DNA from: Acidobacteriota bacterium
GTDB taxonomy: Bacteria; Acidobacteriota; Terriglobia; Acidiferrales; UBA7541
DNA: 64,000 nucleotides
NCBI GenBank assembly: GCA_016201285.1
Contig: JACQDE010000050.1
Coordinates: 1-64,000 of the forward strand
Reading direction: 5' to 3'
Shown here: positions 1 to 6,678 of the stretch, piece by piece
How the letters are laid out: each line of letters begins with the position of its first letter
How positions within the stretch are numbered: the stretch's first letter is position 1
Notes under the pieces: generated by a model
The model's database searches: none
Seen by the model: only the letters and a program-made list of their open reading frames with translations
What the model was told of the DNA's origin: nothing
Program-made: the position numbers and the translations under genes

Positions 1-390
1 CCGTCCCAGCAGGGCCTTGCCGATCGGCGAAGAAGTGGAGATCAGTCCGTTCGTCGCGTCGGCTTCCTCCGGTGTCACCAGCTTATACTCCACTTCCGCG
101 GATTTTTGCAGGTCGAGCAGGCAAACGCGCGAGCCGTAGCCGGCCCGGTCGGCCGGTAGGTTGTCCAGGTTCAGCATGGCTACGTTGCCCATCCGCTTCT
201 GGAGTTGGCCCAATCGCGCAGAGAGGTAGCTCTGCCGCTCTTTGGCGTATTTGTATTCCGCGTTTTCGGAAAGGTCGCCGTGCGCCCGCGCCTTCATCAG
301 TTCCTTGGGCAGTTCGAGGTTTAGCTCGTGCTCGACGGTCCTGATCTCTTCCTCGAGCTTTTTCCGGATTTTTGCGACGGCATCGCTCAT
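1..390 (-). CDS. greA: Transcription elongation factor GreA (C-terminus off window)
   Basis: GreA binds the secondary channel of RNA polymerase and stimulates cleavage of the backtracked transcript. The visible 130 residues start MSDAVAKIRKKLEEEI and carry the N-terminal antiparallel coiled coil, including the tip motif ARAHGDLSENAEYKYAKE that places acidic residues at the active site. The start of the C-terminal FKBP-like domain (SPIGKALLG) reaches the window edge. About 28 of the usual 158 residues are missing only because the window ends. The ATG at 390 is the only sensible start. A good sigma-70 promoter lies at 520-549, giving a leader of roughly 120 nt. Identity is secure from the tip motif. 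Confidence 0.95.
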   Translation of the reverse strand, partial: MSDAVAKIRKKLEEEIRTVEHELNLELPKELMKARAHGDLSENAEYKYAKERQSYLSARLGQLQKRMGNVAMLNLDNLPADRAGYGSRVCLLDLQKSAEVEYKLVTPEEADATNGLISTSSPIGKALLGR

Positions 391-519
391 GATTCGCTCT
401 TGCTAGATTCAGACCTTTGAAGTTTCGCGTTCACCGGTCATGGCCAGGCAACACAACACCCCCTGCGGCGGTTCCTCACAAACGTGGTTTCGGAACCCCG
501 CATCCCGCGGAACGCTTGA

Positions 520-549
520 ATTATAGAGGATTTTTCGCTGGCCGCGCAA
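520..549 (-). promoter_or_regulatory. Sigma-70 promoter of greA
   Basis: On the minus strand a TTGCGC (-35, 544-549) is followed after 18 bp by a perfect TATAAT (-10, 520-525). It lies about 130 bp upstream of the greA ATG and downstream of the tRNA region, so greA is probably its only target. The interval 391-519 holds no gene that I can support. Confidence 0.6.
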
Positions 550-630
550 TGTACGGAATCGCCTTGTGCAGACACTCTTCGACTTGCGCAACCTGCATGC
601 GCAACAAGGGGGACGGGAGAAAGAAAGCAA

Positions 631-725
631 TGGCGGAGAGCGGGGGGATTCGAACAGTTTCCCCGACACCAGCTGGCGCCCCGAGTCCTCGGGAGGCGCG
701 AGAACAATGTCCCAGTGTAACTGCT
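631..725 (-). pseudogene. Broken duplicate of the 3' half of tRNA-Ser
   Basis: Read on the minus strand this segment repeats pieces of the neighbouring tRNA-Ser: AGCAGTTACACTGG from the anticodon arm into the variable arm, then GGTGTCGGGG, then GTTCGAATCCCCCC and CTCTCCGCCA. The 5' half with the D-arm and anticodon is absent. The variable-arm region is replaced by a longer GC-rich palindrome, and the T-stem contains extra bases. It cannot fold as a functional tRNA. A 3'-half tRNA copy next to the intact gene resembles the scar of a site-specific integration or excision event, but decay of a tandem tRNA duplication is equally possible. No integrase gene is nearby. Confidence 0.7.
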
Positions 726-740
726 CGTTGGATTCAAACA

Positions 741-834
741 TGGCGGAGAGGGGGGGATTCGAACCCCCGACACCGGTTTTAGCCAGTGTAACTGCTTAGC
801 AGGCAGCCCTGTTCGGCCACTCCAGCACCTCTCC
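741..834 (-). tRNA. tRNA-Ser(GCU)
   Basis: A complete type II tRNA of 94 nt with encoded CCA. The acceptor stem pairs GGAGAGG with CCTCTCC. The anticodon loop CTGCTAA gives anticodon GCU, reading AGC and AGU codons. A long variable arm typical of serine tRNAs is followed by a perfect T-arm (GGGGG, TTCGAAT, CCCCC). It is not tRNA-Sec: the anticodon is GCU rather than UCA and the acceptor stem has 7 bp rather than 8. Confidence 0.95.
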
Positions 835-870
835 GCTGAAAGGACGGCGAGCACCGGGACTGCCGGTAAA

Positions 871-879
871 ATTATAACA
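871..879 (-). promoter_or_regulatory. Probable extended -10 promoter of tRNA-Ser
   Basis: On the minus strand TGTTATAAT combines a TG extension with a perfect TATAAT hexamer (871-876). It lies 36 bp upstream of the mature tRNA 5' end, directly after the stop codon of the transglycosylase gene. I see no good -35 box. Placement suggests the tRNA has its own promoter rather than relying on the efflux operon upstream. Confidence 0.4.
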
Positions 880-1650
880 TTACTTCACGGCGCTGCGGCC
901 GGCGAGGATCGCCGGCACGTACTGCCGTGTCTCTGCGGGGAGCAGCCGCCGCCCGGCCAACTGCCAGAAGTCGCGCGTGCCGCCGCGTTCCACAGCTCTC
1001 GCCACGCGCTGCTCCCCGGCGTTGTACGCGGCTAGTGCCAGCAGCCAGTCGCCGAACTGCGCATGGAGCTCGCGCAGATAGCGCGCGGCTGCACGCGTGG
1101 AACGCTCTGGATGAATGCGCTCGTCCATGAGCCCATCCACGCGCAGCCCGAAGCGCTCCGCTGTGGCCGGCATCAGTTGCCACGGCCCGCGCGCTCCCTT
1201 GGGTGAACGCGCCAGCGGATTAATCCCACTCTCGATTTCCGCCACGACCAGGAGTTCGAGCGGCACCCCTTCCTCTGCAAAGATGCGCGCCGCATCCACC
1301 CGCAATCCGAGGAGGCGTTCTCTCGCCTCATTGATGCGGGTGAGCGACACGCCGGATACCGGTCCCGCCAAAGCGGCATTTCCGCCGGCGCTGGGCTCGA
1401 GAAGAGTTCCAGAAACAATCACCGCAACATTGTCACCTTGCGTAGAGGTCTCCCGCGGTGGAATTGTGCCCAGCGCTTTCAGTTGTGCGTCGGCGGCCTG
1501 CGCGAGACGGCTGTGCAACTCGGCGAACGGGTCGCTCCCGGCGCTCTGCGTCCCGATGCTTCGGGACTGCGCGAACACAGGCAGCGCAGACAGCGCCAGC
1601 AATCCTGCGAGCGCGATGGACAACCAGCGGAATGAAGTTCTAAACGTCAT
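880..1650 (-). CDS. Secreted lytic transglycosylase (SLT domain)
   Basis: A 256-residue protein with a signal peptide (residues 1-27, ending LPVFAQ) and a C-terminal SLT/lysozyme-like domain from about residue 120. The catalytic motif AEIESGINPLARSPKGARG contains the expected glutamate (Glu140), followed by PWQLMPATAERFG and ALAAYNAGEQRVARAV. These enzymes cleave peptidoglycan glycan strands to 1,6-anhydromuramyl products in the periplasm. The ATG at 1650 overlaps the TAA of the upstream PCYCxC gene (TAATG), so translation is probably coupled. It is the last gene of the copper-efflux operon, where it may open the wall for assembly of the trans-envelope pump; that role is inference. Confidence 0.85.
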   Translation of the reverse strand: MTFRTSFRWLSIALAGLLALSALPVFAQSRSIGTQSAGSDPFAELHSRLAQAADAQLKALGTIPPRETSTQGDNVAVIVSGTLLEPSAGGNAALAGPVSGVSLTRINEARERLLGLRVDAARIFAEEGVPLELLVVAEIESGINPLARSPKGARGPWQLMPATAERFGLRVDGLMDERIHPERSTRAAARYLRELHAQFGDWLLALAAYNAGEQRVARAVERGGTRDFWQLAGRRLLPAETRQYVPAILAGRSAVK

Positions 1651-2183
1651 TATTCTTTCTCGTCCACGGGTACGTTTTGCCAATCGCCCTGGATGACTGC
1701 TTCGCGAATCTCCGCAGGCTTCTTCCCAGCACGGGTCATGCGGTCCGCAAGGAGAACCTCCTTGACGCAGATCGCTCAACCCGCACCGTGGTCGCTCGCG
1801 AAGCAGTCGAGCAGGCTGCCGTGGCCGAACTTGTCGCAATGGCAGTAGCACGGTTGCTGCGCAAGCACCGCGGGAATGCGCTCCGCGATGCGGTAGGCGT
1901 GGGCCACAACGGGATACGCCTTGAAATCGGCCGCGGGCAGGGCCCTTGGCAGTTTTCCCGCCGCGTCCGTCGCGCTCAAGTAAGGAGGCACAGGTTCCGT
2001 CGCCTCCGTTGTGGCTTGCGGCGCGGGTTGCGTTGCTGCGGACTCTGGCGCAGTCGGCGCCGGCCGCGGTGTTGCATTCTCCGTGCCCGGCGTTGCCGGC
2101 GGTTCTGCGGCGCGGCGGCTCAGGAAGAGCCCTGCGGCGACCACTAAGCCCAACAGAGTAAGAATTGTGTTGCGTGCGCGCAT
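1650..2183 (-). CDS. Selenoprotein of the PCYCxC metal-binding family, in-frame TGA read as selenocysteine
   Basis: Read through one in-frame TGA (1776-1778), this gene encodes 177 residues: an N-terminal membrane anchor or signal (residues 5-21), an Ala/Pro/Thr-rich linker (25-65), and a compact domain with PCYCHC (Cys112, 114, 116), His121, Cys127 and His132. Then comes GAG-U136-AIC139, that is a UxxC motif. The 41 codons after the TGA read AICVKEVLLADRMTRAGKKP and continue in the style of the PCYCGC-motif family, where I recall a Cys in place of U. They end in a TAA overlapping the next ATG. A SECIS-like hairpin follows the TGA, and selA is in the window. AGGAGG lies 11 bp before ATG 2183, and the cytochrome c gene ends 15 bp upstream. 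The alternative is a truncated 135-residue pseudogene. Function is unknown; periplasmic Cu binding or thiol/selenol redox is inferred. Confidence 0.82.
1740..1778 (-). promoter_or_regulatory. Candidate bacterial SECIS element
   Basis: Directly after the in-frame TGA (1776-1778) there are 11 nt, then a perfect 7-bp stem CAAGGAG (1758-1764) with CTCCTTG (1748-1754), closed by the loop GTT (1755-1757). Two further G-C pairs form below if one T is bulged, and GCG 1773-1775 can pair with CGC 1740-1742. The loop begins 19 nt after the UGA and its first base is G. This fits the known bacterial rule of an apical loop about 16-37 nt downstream with a G among the first loop bases. SelB would bind here with Sec-tRNA. 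Opening the top pair gives a GGTTC loop. Confidence 0.7.
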
Positions 2184-2198
2184 GTTTTGTCACTCCTC

Positions 2199-2798
2199 CT
2201 AATGTTTGTGCGGCGGCGCGCCGGACGCATGCGAATGCGTATGCTTTGGTGGCGGTGAGGCTGTCGGCTTTCCTTCGCCGCTTTCTCCGCTCGACAATTT
2301 TTCCAGTAACTGTTTCTCTTCCGCCGACAGGTGTGACAGACGCCGGATGTAACCGACCAGTTCCCAGATAGATTGCGGGCTATCTTCCTCGCCCCACGCC
2401 GGCATGCCGGTAAAGCGCACGCCGTTGGAGATGATGTAGAACAGCTCGCCGTCGCTCAACTTCTGCGTTTCCATATCCCGCATGTCCGGCGCTTTCGGAT
2501 AGAGGTTTCGTCCGATCGTCGTGTTGCCGCTCCCGTCGAGAGCGTGGCAGGACGAGCAGTGCGCCACCCAGTGCTCGCGTGCCGCTGGCAGACTTTCCTC
2601 CGTCAGCGGGTGCGGGTTTTTCAACTCTTTCGCACCGGCCGGCGTGGCGATCTTTCTCGCGTGCCGCGCCAGCGTCTTCTCGTACCAGGCGGGCTCCTCC
2701 CGCGCGCTGAAGCCATGTCTCTGAAACCACATTACCAGAGCGCCCGCTGCTACGATGACGATGACCAGGACAATGGCCGTTGCTGTCTTCCCCCTCAT
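2199..2798 (-). CDS. Membrane-anchored c-type cytochrome with His-rich tail
   Basis: A 199-residue protein with an N-terminal transmembrane anchor (about residues 5-24), one haem c site CSSCH (Cys81, Cys84, His85) and a likely axial Met132 in NGVRFTGMPAWG. The tail is rich in histidine (KHTHSHASGAPPHKH) and may bind metal. It is a single-haem class I-type cytochrome facing the periplasm. It starts at ATG 2798 behind an AGGAG site, 20 bp after cusA, and is followed 15 bp later by the selenoprotein gene. A cytochrome here suggests electron transfer connected to copper oxidation state or to the neighbouring thiol/selenol protein, which is inference from position. Confidence 0.85.
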   Translation of the reverse strand: MRGKTATAIVLVIVIVAAGALVMWFQRHGFSAREEPAWYEKTLARHARKIATPAGAKELKNPHPLTEESLPAAREHWVAHCSSCHALDGSGNTTIGRNLYPKAPDMRDMETQKLSDGELFYIISNGVRFTGMPAWGEEDSPQSIWELVGYIRRLSHLSAEEKQLLEKLSSGESGEGKPTASPPPKHTHSHASGAPPHKH

Positions 2799-2818
2799 TC
2801 AGTTCTCCTTTTGCAGTG

Positions 2819-5800
2819 TTATGACTGGGCCTCGGCTGCCGCGGCCGGGCGCGCCTCTCGCTTCATCTCGAACTTTTTCCAAATGGCATAAATGGGCGGA
2901 TAGACGATCAGCTCCATCACGAATGAACTGAAAATGCCGCCGATCATCGGCGCGGCGATGCGCTTCATCACATCGGCCCCGGCGCCGGTCGACCACATGA
3001 TCGGCACCAGCCCGAAGAACATCGTCGCCACGGTCATCACCTTCGGCCGCAGCCGCTTGACGGCGCCGTGGACGATGGCCTCGCGCAGGTCGTCCCAATT
3101 GCGCAACTGGCCTTTCTGTTTGGCCTCCGAATAGGCGAGGTCGAGATAGAGCAGCATGAACACGCCCGTCTCCGCGTCCACGCCGAGCAGCGCGATCAGT
3201 CCCACCCAGACCGCGATGCTCATGTTGTAGCCGAGCAGATAGAGAAACCAGATCGCGCCGATGGCGGAGAACGGCACCGCCAGCACGATGATGAACGTTT
3301 TTGCCAGCGAGCGCGTGTTGAAGTACAGCAGCAGAAAGACAAGGAACAGCGTGATCGGCACCACCAGGAACAGCCGCTCCTTGACGCGCTGCATATTTTC
3401 GTACTGCCCGCTCCAGACCAGTGTGTATCCCCCCTCCTTCGGCAGCTTCACCTTTTCTTGCACGATGCGCTTGGCTTCCTCGACGTATCCGCCAATGTCG
3501 CGCCCGGAGACGTCTACGTACACGTAGCCGCTCAGCCGGCCGTTTTCGTTGCGGATCATCCCCGGCCCAGTGACGATGCGGATATCCGCAAGCTGTGCAA
3601 GCGGGATCTGCGCGCCATCGCGCGTGGGCACCAGCACGCGTTCGAGCGCGCCCACATCGCTCCGGTATCCGCGCAGGTAGCGCACGTTTACGGGAAAGCG
3701 CTTTCGTTTCTCAATCGTGGTCGTTACCTGTTCGCCGCCCACCGCGGACGTCAGCACCATCTGCACATCGTCCACCGTCAGGCCGTACCGCGCCAGCTCG
3801 TCTCTGCGGAGTTGGAAATCCAGGAAGTAGCCGCCGACGGTGCGCTCGGCGAAGACGCTGGTCGTGCCCGGCACATCCTTCAGCACGGCTTCGATGTGCT
3901 GCCCAATCTCCTCGATTTGCGCCAAGTCCGCGCCGAGCACCTTGATGCCCAGTGGCGTGCGGATGCCCGTGGTCAGCATGTCGATGCGCGCTTTGATGGG
4001 CATGGTCCAGGCGTTGGTGGAACCAGGGATTTGCATCGCCTCGTTCAGCCCGCCCGGCCCGTAGATCAACTCCTGCGTGCTTTTGTGATCCGGCCACGCG
4101 CGCCGCAGAATTTTCTGCAGCCACTCAGGCGCCCGCTCGGAATACCAGCGTTTCTGCTTCGGCCACTGATCATGTGGCTTCAGCGCGACCACGGTCTCCA
4201 TCATCGAGAACGGCGCCGGGTCGGTGGCCGTTTCCGCGCGGCCCGCCTTGCCGAAAACGCGGTCCACTTCCGGAAACGTCTTGAGGATCTTGTCCTGTAC
4301 CTGGAGCAACTGCCCGGCTTCAGTGACGGAAATCCCCGGCATGGTGATCGGCATGTAGAGCAGCGTGCCTTCATCCAGCGGCGGCATGAACTCGCTGCCG
4401 AGCCGGTAAAATACGGGGATCGTCAGCGCGAGAATCAGAAGCGCGGCGATGATCGTCGTCCACCGGTACTCGAGCACGAATTCCACCACCGGATGGTAGA
4501 GCTTCATCAACGGCCGGCTGATCGGGTGGTCTTCCTCGCTGTGGATTTTCCCTACCAGGGTGGCGTTTGTAACGCGCGCCAGCCATCGCGGACGGAACTC
4601 ATAATTCTTCATGTGCGTGAAGAGCAGCCGCATCGCTGGATCGAGCGTAATGGCCAGCAGTGCGGCGATAATCATCGAGAAATTCTTCGTGTACGCCAGC
4701 GGTTTGAACAGGCGGCCTTCCTGCGCCTCCAGCGTGAAGACCGGCATGAACGAAACGGCGATGACCAGCAGCGCGAAAAAACTCGGTCCGCCGACTTCTT
4801 TCACGGCGTTGATGACGACATTCTGATAATCGCCGGGGCGGCCCTCGGCTTCCCAGTGCTCCAACTTTTTGTGCGTTTGCTCGACGACCACGATGGCCGC
4901 GTCCACCATTGCGCCGATGGCCACGGCGATGCCTCCGAGCGACATGATGTTCGCCGTCAGCCCCATCGCCTGCATCGGAATGAACGAGAGCAGCACCGCA
5001 ATCGGAATGGTCGCAATTGGGATCAGCGCGCTTGGGATGTGCCACAGGAAGAGAAGAATTACCACGCAGACGATGGCAATTTCCTCGATCAATGTTCCCC
5101 TTAGATTTTCGATGGAGCGCTCGATCAGATCCGCCCGGTCATAGGTCGTCACGATTTTCATGCCCAGCGGCAGCGTCGGCTCAATCTCGGCAATCCGCCG
5201 GCGCACGCGCTCGATCACCGCCTTGGCGTTTTCGCCAAAGCGCATGATCACCACGCCGCCCACCACCTCGCCTTCGCCGTCCAGCTCGGCGATGCCGCGC
5301 CGCAGATCCGGGCCGAGCGTCACCGTGCCCAGGTCGCGCAGCAGGATGGGCGTGCCGGTTTGCGAGTTGCTGGCCACAACCGTTTGCTCGACGTCTGCGA
5401 TCGAGCGGATGTAGCCTCGCCCGCGGACCATGTATTCGCGTCCGGTGAATTCGATCAGCCGCCCGCCGACGTCATTGTTGCTTTTCCGGAGCGCCTCCAC
5501 GGCCGTGTCTGTGGTGATGTTGTAGGCCAACAGCCGGTTCGGATCGAGGTTCACCTGGTACTGCCGAACGAAGCCGCCCACCGGCGCCACTTCCGCCACG
5601 CCGGGAATGGACTGCAACTGGTAACGCAGGTTCCAATCCTGATAGCTCTTCAGCTCGTCGAGGCTGTGCTTGCCGCTTTTATCCACCAGCGCGTACTGGA
5701 AAACCCAGCCCACCGCCGTGGCGTCCTTTGCAAGCTCTACGTTCACGCCCTGCGGCAGCCGCGGCAGGATCGTGCTCAGGTACTCCAGCGTGCGCGAGCG

Positions 5801-6115
5801 CGCCCAGTAGATATCCGTGCCGTCCTCAAAAACGACGTACACGTAGGAGTAGCCGAAATCGGAAAAGCCCCGGATGTCTTTCACGCGCGGCAGGCCCAGC
5901 AGCGCCGAGACGATCGGGTAGGTCACCTGGTCCTCCATGATGTCCGGGCTGCGGTCCCAGCGTGAGTAGATGATCACCTGCGTGTCGGAGAGGTCCGGGA
6001 TGGCGTCCAGCTTGATGTTCTGCATGGCGTGCACGCCAAAGAGCACCGCCACGCCGACGAACAAAAAGACCAGGAATTTGTTGTGTGCTGAAAATTCGAT
6101 AATCCGGTCAATCAT
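2819..6115 (-). CDS. cusA: CusA-type heavy-metal efflux RND transporter
   Basis: A 1098-residue inner-membrane proton antiporter of the HME-RND family, exporting Cu(I)/Ag(I) through a tripartite complex. It shows AIPDLSDTQVIIYSRWDRSP near the N-terminus, the porter domains, and the transmembrane helix motif GAMVDAAIVVVEQTHK typical of CusA. Methionine-rich stretches GTLLYMPITMPGIS, PAPFSMMETVV and NAWTMPIKARIDML match the positions of the CusA methionine relay, so monovalent copper or silver is more likely than Zn/Co. The ATG at 6115 overlaps the stop of the NosL-like gene (ATGA). The length is slightly above the family norm (about 1040) because of inserted segments around residues 650-700. 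Confidence 0.93.
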   Translation of the reverse strand: MIDRIIEFSAHNKFLVFLFVGVAVLFGVHAMQNIKLDAIPDLSDTQVIIYSRWDRSPDIMEDQVTYPIVSALLGLPRVKDIRGFSDFGYSYVYVVFEDGTDIYWARSRTLEYLSTILPRLPQGVNVELAKDATAVGWVFQYALVDKSGKHSLDELKSYQDWNLRYQLQSIPGVAEVAPVGGFVRQYQVNLDPNRLLAYNITTDTAVEALRKSNNDVGGRLIEFTGREYMVRGRGYIRSIADVEQTVVASNSQTGTPILLRDLGTVTLGPDLRRGIAELDGEGEVVGGVVIMRFGENAKAVIERVRRRIAEIEPTLPLGMKIVTTYDRADLIERSIENLRGTLIEEIAIVCVVILLFLWHIPSALIPIATIPIAVLLSFIPMQAMGLTANIMSLGGIAVAIGAMVDAAIVVVEQTHKKLEHWEAEGRPGDYQNVVINAVKEVGGPSFFALLVIAVSFMPVFTLEAQEGRLFKPLAYTKNFSMIIAALLAITLDPAMRLLFTHMKNYEFRPRWLARVTNATLVGKIHSEEDHPISRPLMKLYHPVVEFVLEYRWTTIIAALLILALTIPVFYRLGSEFMPPLDEGTLLYMPITMPGISVTEAGQLLQVQDKILKTFPEVDRVFGKAGRAETATDPAPFSMMETVVALKPHDQWPKQKRWYSERAPEWLQKILRRAWPDHKSTQELIYGPGGLNEAMQIPGSTNAWTMPIKARIDMLTTGIRTPLGIKVLGADLAQIEEIGQHIEAVLKDVPGTTSVFAERTVGGYFLDFQLRRDELARYGLTVDDVQMVLTSAVGGEQVTTTIEKRKRFPVNVRYLRGYRSDVGALERVLVPTRDGAQIPLAQLADIRIVTGPGMIRNENGRLSGYVYVDVSGRDIGGYVEEAKRIVQEKVKLPKEGGYTLVWSGQYENMQRVKERLFLVVPITLFLVFLLLYFNTRSLAKTFIIVLAVPFSAIGAIWFLYLLGYNMSIAVWVGLIALLGVDAETGVFMLLYLDLAYSEAKQKGQLRNWDDLREAIVHGAVKRLRPKVMTVATMFFGLVPIMWSTGAGADVMKRIAAPMIGGIFSSFVMELIVYPPIYAIWKKFEMKREARPAAAAEAQS

Positions 6116-6660
6116 GGTTTCCTCTGGGTTCTTGCACCGGCAGGGGCATTGGCTGCCGGAGCGGGGGCCTGCTGCGACAACTCCTTCATCAGTTCAGCAA
6201 AACGCAGCACCGCACCGCCGTTCTGCGCCGCGAACGCTTCCGCCTCCTCGCGGCGCGCGAAGGCATAAACACTCGGCTCACAGCGGTCGAACACGCGCGA
6301 CTGTGCGTGTTTGGTCTCGTCCAGGTGCGGCTCGTGTGACTGGCAGAGCACGATGCGGCTCCCTTCGACGTAAAAAGCGTCTTCCGGAGCCAGCGCCTTG
6401 CGCCGGATGTAATCCGTCACTTCGACAAGGCGGACCGGCTTCTGTTCCTGCTCGTCGAGTGTCATCGCGCAGCGCACGCAGCAGACCGCCTCTTGCTTGC
6501 CGTCCACTTCGATCACCGCCCGCGCCGCCGCATGGATTTCGCGCCGGCACACCTTGCATTCCGCCGGCGTCGTCCGTTGCAGCAGCCAGTAACCTCCGGC
6601 GGTCAGAAGCGCCAGCACGACAATGCTCATCACGGTCTTGGACATCACGGATTTCGGCAT
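6112..6660 (-). CDS. NosL/TRASH-like membrane-anchored metal-binding protein
   Basis: A 182-residue protein with one N-terminal transmembrane segment (about residues 8-26) and a Cys-rich site: AECKVCRREIH (Cys35, Cys38, His43) and AVCCVRCAMTL (Cys60, Cys61, Cys64). A second half carries FYVEGSRIVLCQSHEPH. The pattern resembles NosL and related TRASH domains that hand Cu(I) to periplasmic targets; I assign the family from layout, not from an alignment. The ATG at 6660 has GGGAG upstream and is preferred over the GTG at 6666. It sits between cusB (18 bp gap) and cusA (4-bp overlap), which supports a role as metallochaperone of the pump. Confidence 0.65.
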   Translation of the reverse strand: MPKSVMSKTVMSIVVLALLTAGGYWLLQRTTPAECKVCRREIHAAARAVIEVDGKQEAVCCVRCAMTLDEQEQKPVRLVEVTDYIRRKALAPEDAFYVEGSRIVLCQSHEPHLDETKHAQSRVFDRCEPSVYAFARREEAEAFAAQNGGAVLRFAELMKELSQQAPAPAANAPAGARTQRKP

Positions 6661-6678
6661 GGACACTCTCCCTTCGTA

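Noticed and set aside
631-834. tRNA-Sec (selC) near selA or the selenoprotein
   Set aside because: The complete tRNA has a GCU anticodon and a 7-bp acceptor stem; the neighbouring copy lacks an anticodon arm. Neither is tRNA-Sec.
1776-1778. Reading the TGA in the PCYCxC gene as a true stop, sequencing error or code reassignment to Trp
   Set aside because: The codons after the TGA keep family-like sequence to a TAA that overlaps the next ATG, and a SECIS-like hairpin follows; TGA is used as a genuine stop elsewhere in the operon (for example the cusC and NosL-like stop overlaps), which argues against Trp. A single-base error (TGC to TGA) cannot be wholly excluded from one sequence.
880-2193. 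A 437-codon open frame that extends the transglycosylase upstream across the selenoprotein gene
   Set aside because: The signal peptide and ribosome binding site place the transglycosylase start at 1650; the upstream part is a different frame of the PCYCxC gene and looks like low-complexity Arg-rich shadow translation.
3068-5104. Long plus-strand open frame of 678 codons opposite cusA
   Set aside because: It is the antisense shadow of cusA in GC-rich DNA: rich in Arg/His/Gln, no domain, no ribosome binding site.
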